Below the pieces are notes generated by a model that searched no databases, was not told the DNA's origin, and was given only the letters and a program-made list of their open reading frames with translations. A stretch of DNA of 53,261 nucleotides, from IMG/VR virus record IMGVR_UViG_3300031687_000019, positions 1 to 53,261 of that record. One strand, written 5' to 3'. The stretch is from a virus. The translations under genes were made by a program, and so were the position numbers. Of this stretch, positions 43,257-50,864 are shown piece after piece. Every line of letters starts with the position of its first letter. Position 1 is the first letter of the stretch.

Positions 43257-44133
43257 TCTTCACAAAAGTTCCGTTAATCATCTGGCCAGTACGCTCTTTA
43301 ATAACACTATAAGCTGATGTTACACAATCTTCAATATTGTAGCCTTCCATACGAGCTAAGTTTGTTAATACAACAACCATATCGCCAATAGCATCAATTA
43401 TTTCAGGCTCATCTTCTTTTAATATAGCTTCGGCTAATTCACCTGCTTCTTCCATTAATTTTAAGTACTGAGTTTTTGAATCTCCTTTATCATATATGCC
43501 TTTATCGTTAGCCCACATTCTTATTAAATCAAAAACGTTTTCGTTAGGAATTTGAGGAGGTGTTGCTGATATATATTTATATTCCGTTTCCGCGGGAGCA
43601 ACGTGTATAGGTTTGTTTACTTCTAAACTCTTGTAGTCGTTTGATCCAACTTCTTCTTTCTGCTTACATATATCAATTAATTTTTTATTGTATATGTAAC
43701 ATCTTTCGTTTCTCCATTGAGAAGTATCAACGGCCTTCATAAATTCATCAACATTTTGTTTTGTTACGGTCGCTATGCTTTCGTTTGGAAGTTTTATAGA
43801 TAATGGCAATCTGTCTGTTATCCAGTTCTCTAGCTTAACAACAGGACACGGAAAAGTAACTGTTTGATTTGTTACATTAGGCTTATCCCCTGCATACGGC
43901 TGCTTTTCTCTAGTTACTTGCGAATAACTTTGTCTATCGGTTTCATAACCAAAACTTCGTTGATGATTAAATTCCATTTCAGAAATTACATCTTTATCGT
44001 CACTACTAGCTAGTATTTCATATTCACCTGCTTTATAGCCTTGCTGATCAATAACTCTTTTTTGTATGTTACTAGTCACTCCTATTTTTAAACCTGGAAT
44101 GTGGTATAAATAATATCTTTTTGCTTTACTCAT
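43243..44133 (-). CDS. Fusion: GIY-YIG-like N-terminus with MazG-like C-terminus
   Basis: 296 residues. Residues 1-70 (YYLYHIPGLKIGVTSNIQKR, then GEYEILAS) have the tyrosine, KIGVT and Arg pattern of GIY-YIG / T5orf172-type nucleases, with E53 a candidate metal ligand. Residues about 205-290 (YLKLMEEAGELAEAILKEDE, then IIDAIGDMVVVLTNLARM) carry the EExxE...ExxD metal site of MazG nucleotide pyrophosphohydrolases, which remove (d)NTPs or lower alarmones. The middle is unassigned. It lies next to thyA and the RNR genes, pointing to nucleotide metabolism. Confidence 0.75.
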   Translation of the reverse strand: MSKAKRYYLYHIPGLKIGVTSNIQKRVIDQQGYKAGEYEILASSDDKDVISEMEFNHQRSFGYETDRQSYSQVTREKQPYAGDKPNVTNQTVTFPCPVVKLENWITDRLPLSIKLPNESIATVTKQNVDEFMKAVDTSQWRNERCYIYNKKLIDICKQKEEVGSNDYKSLEVNKPIHVAPAETEYKYISATPPQIPNENVFDLIRMWANDKGIYDKGDSKTQYLKLMEEAGELAEAILKEDEPEIIDAIGDMVVVLTNLARMEGYNIEDCVTSAYSVIKERTGQMINGTFVKNETL

Positions 44134-44145
44134 AATTTAATTGTT

Positions 44146-44970
44146 TTAAATGCCAACGCTCAAAGGAGCTTTTATAGCTGGCAATGGATTATATTTAATT
44201 AATTTAATATCTTCAGCTTCTGGTATGTTAACTCCCTCTAGCGCATTATTACAAAGGCCTCTTTCTAATTCAAGTTTAGGTAATCCTCGCTTTGGTCTGC
44301 TTAAATACTCTTTAGCTTGATTTATATGATCGTTGTACAAATGACAGTCGCCAAGCTGTCCTATTAGCTGTCCAGGGATCAAATCAGAGCCTTTGGCTAA
44401 CATCTCTAAGAGTAAGCCATACATTGTAATATCGTACGGCAGGCCAAGAAAAACATCGGCCGATCTTTGCTGCCACATTAAGTCTATAACTCCGTTGTTA
44501 ACGTAAACTTGAAAGCCATAATGACATGGAGGTAAAACCATATCGCTTAGCTCACTAACATTCCAAGCTGACACCATCATACGACGACTAGTATGATCAT
44601 AGTGTATAGCATCGACTAACCTGTAAAGTTGATCTACATCATTCCAGCTTCGCCATTGCTTTCCATACACAGGACCAAGCGTTTCGTCTGTGCGACCTGA
44701 GCGTTCATAGTCTGGTCTCCAGTATTTAACGCCGTTATCTTCTAGATATTTAAGATCAGTTCGGCCTTGTAATATCCAAAGCAGTTCAGTTCTTGCAGCA
44801 TTAAAGCTTATCTTCTTTGATGTAAGTATAGGGAATCCCAGTGACATATCGTGCCTAATCGTTCTTCCGAAGACAGACTTCGTCCCTGTTCCTGTTCTAT
44901 CCTTCTTATCAGATCCTCTGTGGAGTATCTCTGACATAAGCTTTTTATATTCATCCTCTATGTTAGTCAT
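44146..44970 (-). CDS. thyA: Thymidylate synthase ThyA
   Basis: 274 residues. It methylates dUMP to dTMP with methylene-tetrahydrofolate. The phosphate-binding RTGTGT is at 25-30, GPVYGKQWR at 99-107, the nucleophile C149 is in LPPCHYGFQ, and QRSADVFLGLPYD binds substrate. All catalytic residues are intact and the length is normal (E. coli 264). It overlaps the upstream gene by 8 nt and forms a dNTP-supply group with nrdA/B and the MazG-like genes. Confidence 0.97.
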   Translation of the reverse strand: MTNIEDEYKKLMSEILHRGSDKKDRTGTGTKSVFGRTIRHDMSLGFPILTSKKISFNAARTELLWILQGRTDLKYLEDNGVKYWRPDYERSGRTDETLGPVYGKQWRSWNDVDQLYRLVDAIHYDHTSRRMMVSAWNVSELSDMVLPPCHYGFQVYVNNGVIDLMWQQRSADVFLGLPYDITMYGLLLEMLAKGSDLIPGQLIGQLGDCHLYNDHINQAKEYLSRPKRGLPKLELERGLCNNALEGVNIPEAEDIKLIKYNPLPAIKAPLSVGI

Positions 44971-45235
44971 GTTTTGGTAATACTTTTTTTAGTTTTTCAA
45001 TATAGTTAGATGCATCTAGTAGTTCTTCTTGTATGTGCTGTAGCCACTTATGAACGTCTTGTACATCTTCGTCAAGTGTTACACCATACTTTTCGTATCC
45101 TACATCAGATCTACTAACTAATTGATCGACTACGCTTTCAATTACCGGGTCTCTAAATGTTACTTCTTTTGTTTTCATTTTTAGTTGTTCAATTAGTATT
45201 GCATCGTTTGAATCCATTTCTTTTTTACTCATCAT
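44963..45235 (-). CDS. Small MazG-like or related helical protein
   Basis: 90 residues. GYEKYGVTLDEDVQDVHKWL, then QHIQEELLDASNYIEKLKKV, resembles the EEL.D...Y helix of all-alpha NTP pyrophosphatases, in a form common in phages. Only one half of the metal site is convincing. It overlaps thyA by 8 nt and the upstream gene by 4 nt (ATGA). Confidence 0.6.
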   Translation of the reverse strand: MMSKKEMDSNDAILIEQLKMKTKEVTFRDPVIESVVDQLVSRSDVGYEKYGVTLDEDVQDVHKWLQHIQEELLDASNYIEKLKKVLPKHD

Positions 45236-45486
45236 TGATTTGATTTTTTATAATAATACATATAATACTCATACATTTTAATCCACACTTCATTCTTGGA
45301 TAATTGATCAGGAGCATTAATTATTTTGCCATTAAGTTCTAATACTAATATCCATCTTGTGGGTGTTCCAGCGCCTACTGCCGAAGGTGATATTTTTATA
45401 TTATTATCAATACACCAACGTCTTGCAGCTTCTTCTTCTTCGCTTGGGTTATGCTTACCCATCATACTTACTTTAGCTTTAGCCAT
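45232..45486 (-). CDS. Small protein (84 aa), unknown
   Basis: MAKAKVSMMGKHNPSEEEEA, then RWCIDNNIKISPSAVGAGTP and a Tyr-rich end (YEYYMYYYKK). I start at the ATG at 45486, which overlaps the primase-helicase stop by 8 nt, rather than at 45540, well inside that gene. No family recognised. Confidence 0.65.
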   Translation of the reverse strand: MAKAKVSMMGKHNPSEEEEAARRWCIDNNIKISPSAVGAGTPTRWILVLELNGKIINAPDQLSKNEVWIKMYEYYMYYYKKSNQ

Positions 45487-47185
45487 TCTCCCAAGGCATT
45501 TTAATGTCATCCGGTTTATTAAGCGGTATGTAACAACCACTGTTCTTTTCCCAGGTGAAATGTGTTTCAGCTCCGTTAATACCTAGATTCTGAAACTTAC
45601 ACTTAAGTACTTTTACTTTAACAGTGTTAGCCTCGTAGTCTCTGTGTACTAATAGCCCATGATAACTAGCATCATACCATTCTCCTCCTCCTTTAATAGA
45701 ATACATTGTAGGCTCTTCAATTTCGCCTGTCTTTTGATTCTTATACATTTTAGTGGGGTGGGCAACAACGAATACAAGTACATCGTACTTCTTAGCGAAG
45801 ACTTCAATCTTAGTTAAGTAATCCATAGTATATCTGTTAACATCATCGCTAGCGGCATCTATATCTCTTACCTTGTTAAATGGATCTATAACTAAACACT
45901 TAATACCTTTACGCTTAACAAGCTCTGCACCTTTCTTAAGTACAGCTTCTAAAGAGTATCTTTCCATATCTATGTGAAAGTAATTTGCATTACAGTGATC
46001 AGCTATCTGATTCCACTTGTCTCCTCCGATATCATCTTTAGCAGGCATACCCTCCCAGTGCTTACGCATTAATTTGTGGGCGTGTAAAAAGGTCGGTACA
46101 TTTTCAGGCGAAGCATACGCTGTCTTCCAATTGTAACGTTTGTTATATCCCACAACCATTTGGTCCACAAAATCACTCTTTCCGGAAGAAGGAATACCAG
46201 TGACAGTAATAAATTGACCGGTATAAGTTGAAAAGATATTATCAAAGTCCTCAAGCCCAACCTGAAATCCTGGTGTAAAGCCATTGCGTACAAACTCGGT
46301 AATTTCGTCTTCGATATCCCTAAACGTCGTAACGTTTTCCATTGGCACAGGCTTCGCTCCCGTAATACGCTGTGATAGTTTCTCTTTTCCATATTTCTGT
46401 AGGTATTCGTTTGCGTCTTTACAGTCTTCAAACGTTGTTATAAAACAAACTTCAGATCCTAGCCTTCGTATTAACTCAGTTTGTAATGCTAATCCGGCAT
46501 CGTCTGTGTCAACAGCTAATATGATCTTCTCTTTGTCTTCAAAATAATCAATACAATTATCAAGATAATCAAGGTTGTTATTATTTAATGTTGCTCCGTT
46601 AGGTACTGAGATAGCGTTAGTAACACCTGCTTCATGCAGCGCTAACACATCCATCTCGCCTTCAACTATTATACAATACTCAAAGCCAACAGTAGCATCT
46701 ATGTTATAAAATACTTTTTCTGCACCAGACACAAGCTTAAAGTTTTTTCGAGCATCTCTGTATTTGATGTTCGTTAACTCGCCACCCATAAAATAATTAA
46801 AATGAATTGCATTTTCATTCTTTTGAGTTTGAGGCATGTAAGTTTGACCTTCCGTTACCCTAACTTCTTTTAATGTTTCACTACTTATTCCTCTGGATTC
46901 AAACCATTCAACTACCTTACTAGATACATCGGCATCTACAAAGGGTTTAGGTTTTTCGTATACTTTTTCTGCTTTACCTTTGCGTTTAAAGGTATGCAAT
47001 TGAAAAGGTTTATTGCAGTTGTGACACGTTCCAATACCTCTTTTCCAATCATAAGAAGCGCATTTAGCTTTTTGATTCTTAGGCTTACGATCGTGAGAGC
47101 ACATAGGACATACGCCTTGCGTCTTCTCTTCTAGCTTATGTACATTGTACTCGTCAATTACAAAGCCGTTAATTTCACTTACCAT
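45479..47185 (-). CDS. Primase-helicase, T7 gp4-like
   Basis: 568 residues. The zinc-binding domain has CPMC (26-29) and CHNC (54-57). The TOPRIM primase has VEGEMD (174-179) and DTDDAG (226-231). The hexameric helicase has Walker A GIPSSGKS (330-337), Walker B CLVIDPFNK and VVAHPTKM. It unwinds DNA and makes primers. A longer start at 47212 would put the start codon inside a hairpin terminator. The ATG at 47185, with leader CCTATATATATGG, is preferred. I see no phage polymerase beside it, so it may feed a host polymerase. Confidence 0.93.
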   Translation of the reverse strand: MVSEINGFVIDEYNVHKLEEKTQGVCPMCSHDRKPKNQKAKCASYDWKRGIGTCHNCNKPFQLHTFKRKGKAEKVYEKPKPFVDADVSSKVVEWFESRGISSETLKEVRVTEGQTYMPQTQKNENAIHFNYFMGGELTNIKYRDARKNFKLVSGAEKVFYNIDATVGFEYCIIVEGEMDVLALHEAGVTNAISVPNGATLNNNNLDYLDNCIDYFEDKEKIILAVDTDDAGLALQTELIRRLGSEVCFITTFEDCKDANEYLQKYGKEKLSQRITGAKPVPMENVTTFRDIEDEITEFVRNGFTPGFQVGLEDFDNIFSTYTGQFITVTGIPSSGKSDFVDQMVVGYNKRYNWKTAYASPENVPTFLHAHKLMRKHWEGMPAKDDIGGDKWNQIADHCNANYFHIDMERYSLEAVLKKGAELVKRKGIKCLVIDPFNKVRDIDAASDDVNRYTMDYLTKIEVFAKKYDVLVFVVAHPTKMYKNQKTGEIEEPTMYSIKGGGEWYDASYHGLLVHRDYEANTVKVKVLKCKFQNLGINGAETHFTWEKNSGCYIPLNKPDDIKMPWENG

Positions 47186-47196
47186 ATATATAGGGG

Positions 47197-47230
47197 TTAA
47201 AAAAGGGAGCATACATTTCTATATACTCCC
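47197..47230 (-). terminator. Hairpin terminator directly ahead of the primase-helicase gene
   Basis: On the - strand: GGGAGTATA, an 8-nt loop, TATGCTCCC, then TTTTTT. It sits between the small zinc-ribbon gene and the primase-helicase start (47185) within one leftward operon, and no promoter is visible in the 12 nt between. It would limit transcription from the SSB genes into the replication genes, acting as an attenuator. Confidence 0.75.
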
Positions 47231-47253
47231 GATAAATTTAATTAGATTAATTG

Positions 47254-47346
47254 TTATTCTCCGTCTAAGCATTCTGGACAGATGTCGCAATATTCAAAGT
47301 CACACTTAGTCATGACTTCATTACACATCTCACATTGCTCTGACAT
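47254..47346 (-). CDS. Tiny zinc-ribbon-like protein (30 aa)
   Basis: MSEQCEMCNEVMTKCDFEYC then DICPECLDGE. Six Cys in CxxC-like spacing (CEMC, CDxxxC, CPEC) suggest one or two zinc sites. It is acidic. It overlaps the SSB-like gene by TAATG, so it is probably coupled to it. It may bridge SSB and another replication protein. Function unproven. Confidence 0.65.
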   Translation of the reverse strand: MSEQCEMCNEVMTKCDFEYCDICPECLDGE

Positions 47347-47669
47347 TAGAAGGGTAAATCATCGACTGCTGGTCCAACAACAATTACTTTATTGCTATTC
47401 ATTTCCATGTTACCTCCCTCTCTGGGTGCTGCATCTACGTTCGTGCCGTTAGTCCAAACAATTTTTACATTACCTAAGTAAACTTTGTCTGCTTTAGCGT
47501 CGCGCTCGTCTTTTGTTTGCTCTACTATTATAGGACCATTGTCTCCATAATTTCCGAGCTCATCGTTAATTGTAATTGTAATTGGTAGGTAGCTACCTTT
47601 CTTTCCTTGATAGATCTTACTCTTAGGAATTTTACTAAGATCTATGTTTGCTTTCATAATACTTGCCAT
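47346..47669 (-). CDS. Single-stranded DNA-binding protein-like
   Basis: 107 residues. A beta-rich core (YLPITITINDELGNYG, VYLGNVKIVWTNG) suits an OB fold, and the C-terminus ends VDDLPF, the acidic-plus-hydrophobic tip that SSBs use to recruit partners. It lies beside primase-helicase, as expected of a replication SSB. It is much shorter than bacterial SSB, as phage SSBs often are. The core has no sequence motif that proves it; the tip is the best evidence. Confidence 0.8.
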   Translation of the reverse strand: MASIMKANIDLSKIPKSKIYQGKKGSYLPITITINDELGNYGDNGPIIVEQTKDERDAKADKVYLGNVKIVWTNGTNVDAAPREGGNMEMNSNKVIVVGPAVDDLPF

Positions 47670-47672
47670 AAT

Positions 47673-47840
47673 TTAATACGTTTGTAATTGGTTAAACATT
47701 CTTGCTAATTGTTCTTTTGTCGCGCCCGTGTTTCGTCGAATGTTATCAACGGCTTTTACATGAGTTTGGTTAGTGTAAAAATTCGTTGCTGCAGTTTTTA
47801 TACCTGTTACAGCACAGGTTTGTTTTGGTGTTCTTTTCAT
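47673..47840 (-). CDS. Small basic protein (55 aa), first gene of the SSB operon
   Basis: MKRTPKQTCAVTGIKTAATN, then a helical end KEQLARMFNQLQTY. A Met 30 nt upstream (47870) is excluded: it lies inside the family B promoter's AGATAATG at 47868-47875, so a transcript could not include it. Start at 47840. It may bind DNA or be a small regulator; no family recognised. Confidence 0.65.
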   Translation of the reverse strand: MKRTPKQTCAVTGIKTAATNFYTNQTHVKAVDNIRRNTGATKEQLARMFNQLQTY

Positions 47841-47867
47841 TTTTATATATTTAATTGGATTCATATT

Positions 47868-47900
47868 CATTATCTATTGGTAGTCGTTTTTGTTATGCAA
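47868..47900 (-). promoter_or_regulatory. Family B promoter for the SSB-primase operon
   Basis: TTGCATAAC, AAAAACGA (47891-47884), 8 nt, AGATAATG (47875-47868). It lies in the gap between the exonuclease stop and the small basic gene and fixes the start of that gene. TTGCAT to the AGATAAT box spans about 19 nt, so it looks like a -35/-10 pair. Confidence 0.75.
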
Positions 47901-48653
47901 TTATAATGTATCAGTTTTAACATAGTCTTTAAGATCAAATAAAGGATCGTTTATTAGTGTTTCGTAAGCTTCCATAGCTAACTTAACTTTATGCTTACCT
48001 CGTTCATAAAAGTCATCAGAACAACCATATATGCCGATCTGATGCGTCTTCTTGCATATAACAAGGAACACTAAGTCATATCCAAATATTTCTCTATATA
48101 TATAAGCTTGGCTGTCGTAATTATAGATGCTAGCACTTTTTCTAAAGCGATTTATATCACCTGTTGTTTTTATATCTACTATTAAGCCTTGATCTTTGTT
48201 AATGCAATCGGCTTTACCTTTCCACCAAGTGTTATTTATATTTTTGATACCAGGCTCTTCGTATATAACTTCTTTCCCTTCTAATAAAGATTGACATACT
48301 GAATTGTTTTTAATTTTGTTAATCATTTCGTTGCACTTATTAACTTCTTTGCGGGTGATCATCATCTTACCGTCGTTGTTTGCAACATCTTCTTTGTATA
48401 TTTTTGTAACTCTGCTAGACCCTTCTGACACAGGATAGTTAGCCTCCAGTTTATCTGGTTCTAATATAGCTGTGTGTATGTACCCGCCAATTACAAAATT
48501 TATATTTTGTTCCGTAGGTTTTCCAAACTGTTCAGGATCGTTCAGCAACTTATATATATCTGAGTTAGATCTGTATTTTCTACCTACTCCGTCATAATAC
48601 TCTGCGTCACTTCTAAGTAGTTCTACTACTTTACTCTGCTCTGCTTTAGTCAT
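47901..48653 (-). CDS. PD-(D/E)XK exonuclease, RecE/Cas4-like
   Basis: 250 residues. GGYIHTAILEP (H60), WWKGKADCI (D149), GLIVDIKTT (D160, K162) and YDSQAYIY (Q182) are the motifs of the DUF3799/RecE-type exonucleases that make 3' single strands for annealing. It partners the ERF gene with which it shares its boundary (stop/start at 48653). Together they form a two-gene recombination pair, as in many phages. Confidence 0.88.
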   Translation of the reverse strand: MTKAEQSKVVELLRSDAEYYDGVGRKYRSNSDIYKLLNDPEQFGKPTEQNINFVIGGYIHTAILEPDKLEANYPVSEGSSRVTKIYKEDVANNDGKMMITRKEVNKCNEMINKIKNNSVCQSLLEGKEVIYEEPGIKNINNTWWKGKADCINKDQGLIVDIKTTGDINRFRKSASIYNYDSQAYIYREIFGYDLVFLVICKKTHQIGIYGCSDDFYERGKHKVKLAMEAYETLINDPLFDLKDYVKTDTL

Positions 48654-49225
48654 TATAACGTTTCAGTTTTTATAGGAGCAGCTTCTTCCAGCCCCTTCTT
48701 AACTATAGCAGTCATTTTATACTTTTTAGATATAGCCTCTAAGTCTCCTCCTCCTTCAACAAACTTTAATGCTTTAGCATACAAAGGTGATTTTTTAGAT
48801 GTAATCTCTTCTTTAGCAGTCTTGCCAGAGTGATCATTAGAGGCATCTGCATCAGCTGTATCATCAATAAGTAATAAGTTACCTAAAGCATACTTTTTGC
48901 CGTAAGATGAGGCTGCTCCGTACTTCTGGGGCATAGACATACCTTTAGACATTAGGTCGACACCTACAATAGCATTAGAGTGTATAGCATCGTCAGATTC
49001 TGCATCATATATACTCGCAGTTGATTTAAGTATTGGCGGATCAAAAGATATTAATTCTTCGTTAATAATAACTGTACATTTCTCGTAGTCCAAGAAAGGT
49101 TTTATAGCCTCAAGTATATCTTCTGCAGCACGGTAATTGTACTTACCAAACCCATTGTATCTGGATTTTTTAGCTTTAAGATTAACCTGAATACTGGCTA
49201 ACTTCATTTTTAAATTTGATTTCAT
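48653..49225 (-). CDS. erf: ERF-family single-strand annealing protein
   Basis: 190 residues. It anneals complementary single strands during recombination-dependent replication. RYNGFGKYNYRAAEDILEAI and QKYGAASSYGKKYALGNLLL are the ERF signatures. A second ATG at 49207 gives a protein six residues shorter and cannot be excluded. It is expressed from the family A promoter just upstream, so it may be timed with the phage sigma factor, not with other replication genes. Confidence 0.88.
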   Translation of the reverse strand: MKSNLKMKLASIQVNLKAKKSRYNGFGKYNYRAAEDILEAIKPFLDYEKCTVIINEELISFDPPILKSTASIYDAESDDAIHSNAIVGVDLMSKGMSMPQKYGAASSYGKKYALGNLLLIDDTADADASNDHSGKTAKEEITSKKSPLYAKALKFVEGGGDLEAISKKYKMTAIVKKGLEEAAPIKTETL

Positions 49226-49262
49226 TTATATAGTTTTTATTGGTTTAAATACTTTGGTGTTA

Positions 49263-49295
49263 TATATATAATTACACGTTTTTCTAATAAACTAC
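49263..49295 (-). promoter_or_regulatory. Family A promoter for the ERF-exonuclease pair
   Basis: On the - strand GTAGTTT (49295-49289), 20 nt, TATATA (49268-49263), with ACGTGTAATTA before the hexamer. It is the only family A copy serving leftward genes. It lies directly downstream of the sigma-factor gene and 37 nt before the ERF start. Confidence 0.72.
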
Positions 49296-49315
49296 AGATT
49301 ATTTTTAGTTATAAA

Positions 49316-50086
49316 CTAAAGTAAATCAGGTAGTTGCGCGTCATTTGTCTTCTCAATTAACTTGTCGATAGCCTTGCGTTTTATCTCAGATATACGCACT
49401 CCTTTCTTCTTGTAAGATCCCTCAATACCCAGTATCTCACAGATTTCAACAGCATCGTGCTTATTGCAATCAAGACCGTAACTTAGCCTTACAACCTCTC
49501 TTTCGCGATCTGTTAGATGTTTATTAATTAAAGCTAAAAGATACTCATTCATAAATGTAACGTTGTAATCTTTTGAATCATCTGGTATTTCAAGTTCAAA
49601 GTTTGAATCGCTATCATTACCGGATTTAAAATCACCCATGTATAATGACTTAGATTTGCTTAACAAATTACTAATTGCCGGATCGCTAGGTTGCTTACGT
49701 ATCTCTGTGATCTTCCATTCAGGAATTTTAATATCACCCATGTTATGGTTAATGTATCTTCTTATTGTTCCTTTAATTCTTTTTGATAGAAAAGATTTTA
49801 ATGTTTGTTCTATATTATTAGATTGATTTAGCAGAACCCAATCAATTTTATCTATAGCATTGATTAATCCTATATGACCGGACTGTATAAGATCATTTAT
49901 AGATAGTATTCCAATCGCTTGATGTGATGTGGCAAACTTCCGTGCTAAGTTTTCTGTTAGGGGCATGAACTTAATTATAAGGTTGTCTCTGGTGTACTCA
50001 TCAAAAAATACACGGGGTAAATTACTTAATGTACGTTTAAGATCTTTTTGGTATCTTACGTAGTTAGTTATATTATATTTCTTCAT
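49316..50086 (-). CDS. Sigma-70 family RNA polymerase sigma factor
   Basis: 256 residues. Region 2 is at about 30-115: RDNLIIKFMPLTENLARKFA, then LIQSGHIGLINAIDKIDW and FLSKRIKGTIRRYI, matching the core-binding and -10 recognition helices. Region 4 is at about 190-250: HLTDREREVVRLSYGLD, then VRISEIKRKAIDKLI, the -35 helix-turn-helix. It is the natural candidate to redirect host polymerase to family A promoters. A short unassigned linker is at about 130-180. It overlaps a small gene at its 5' end. The sigma call is good; the promoter pairing is inference. Confidence 0.87.
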   Translation of the reverse strand: MKKYNITNYVRYQKDLKRTLSNLPRVFFDEYTRDNLIIKFMPLTENLARKFATSHQAIGILSINDLIQSGHIGLINAIDKIDWVLLNQSNNIEQTLKSFLSKRIKGTIRRYINHNMGDIKIPEWKITEIRKQPSDPAISNLLSKSKSLYMGDFKSGNDSDSNFELEIPDDSKDYNVTFMNEYLLALINKHLTDREREVVRLSYGLDCNKHDAVEICEILGIEGSYKKKGVRISEIKRKAIDKLIEKTNDAQLPDLL

Positions 50087-50186
50087 CGTTTATTTTTTTG
50101 TATGCTTCTGTCATAGCTTCGTTATCTGAAAAAAAGTTGTTGTTGATCTTTAACATCCACTCATTGAATTTTTCAATTTCTTCCAT
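50073..50186 (-). CDS. Small acidic protein (37 aa) upstream of the sigma factor
   Basis: MEEIEKFNEWMLKINNNFFS then DNEAMTEAYKKINDEEI. It overlaps the sigma start by 14 nt, so translation may be coupled. Such small acidic proteins next to sigma factors could act as partners, but nothing in the sequence shows that. Confidence 0.55.
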   Translation of the reverse strand: MEEIEKFNEWMLKINNNFFSDNEAMTEAYKKINDEEI

Positions 50187-50222
50187 AATTTATTTATTTT
50201 AAAAGTTTAGCATAATACCATG

Positions 50223-50255
50223 CAAGTTTGTCGTAAAAACACGTGATTATATACG
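50223..50255 (+). promoter_or_regulatory. Family A promoter pointing against the leftward genes
   Basis: CAAGTTT (50223-50229), 20 nt, TATACG (50250-50255), with CACGTGATTA before the hexamer, close to the copy at 18525. It points rightward, yet no + strand gene follows. A weak hairpin (CCGC...GCGG, 50328-50344) with a T-rich tail lies about 70 nt on. Possible source of a short RNA, or antisense over 50352 onward. Confidence 0.5.
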
Positions 50256-50351
50256 TATACTAAAACAATTTTAATTCTAGTTTAATATTTATTTTTAACC
50301 AAAAATAATAACATTTAGTTTTAATATCCGCAATAATTTAGCGGGAGTACT

Positions 50352-50573
50352 TTATTTTAATTTTTTAATTTTTGCAAAAACGTGTGCTGCTTGTACATAA
50401 TCTTCTAAGCTTTCGTAATGCTTTAAAAGCATATTTAATTCAGCTATTTGATCATCATTACTTGGTAGCGAATTAATAAACTCTTCATTCATAGCCTTGG
50501 CTTCTACATCCATGCGCTCGAACAATCCTTCTACAACCATATCTACAATTTTATTAATCTCTTCTTCTGTCAT
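50352..50573 (-). CDS. Small helical acidic protein (73 aa)
   Basis: EEINKIVDMVVEGLFERMDV, then DQIAELNMLLKHYESLEDYV, ending KIKKLK. Helical with possible coiled coil. It is the last gene of its operon, 3 nt after the next upstream gene. Similar short EEINxI...Y proteins are common in phages; unknown role. Confidence 0.6.
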   Translation of the reverse strand: MTEEEINKIVDMVVEGLFERMDVEAKAMNEEFINSLPSNDDQIAELNMLLKHYESLEDYVQAAHVFAKIKKLK

Positions 50574-50576
50574 ACT

Positions 50577-50864
50577 TTAATTTAAGTTAGTTAATTGGTA
50601 TTCACCAGATAGTATTTTATCTTTAGTCATCTCTTTGTACTCGCCAAGAAATTCATTGCGATATTTACCGGTAGTGCGTGAGTAATCCCATGTGTCTTCG
50701 TCTAATTGTATTTTGCCGTTGTGATCACGAAAAGCGATCGTGCTGTTGTAGCTTTGAAAATACATACCGTCAGATACGTATAGCAAAAACTGATTAGGGG
50801 CAGGATTACCACCCCTTGTATACATCTGTCTAACTTTAGGCTTCATCTTCATCTTCATCTTCAA
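50577..50864 (-). CDS. Conserved small phage protein (YSRTTGKYRNEFL)
   Basis: 95 residues. FQSYNSTIAFRDHNGKIQLD, then WDYSRTTGKYRNEFLGE, is a segment I have seen in small phage proteins of unknown function (DUF8033-like, from memory). A run of KMKMKMK at the N-terminus makes the exact start uncertain by up to three codon pairs. It overlaps the upstream gene by 29 nt. Confidence 0.65.
   Translation of the reverse strand: MKMKMKMKPKVRQMYTRGGNPAPNQFLLYVSDGMYFQSYNSTIAFRDHNGKIQLDEDTWDYSRTTGKYRNEFLGEYKEMTKDKILSGEYQLTNLN

Noticed and set aside
47186-47212. Longer primase-helicase start at 47212
   Set aside because: It lies inside the hairpin terminator at 47197-47230; the ATG at 47185 is better placed.
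47841-47870. Upstream ATG at 47870 for the small gene ahead of SSB
   Set aside because: It falls inside the family B AGATAATG box, upstream of any transcript from that promoter.
50328-50344. Strong terminator CCGC...GCGG
   Set aside because: Only four pairs around a 9-nt loop; kept as a weak possible end for an orphan transcript, not listed as a terminator.
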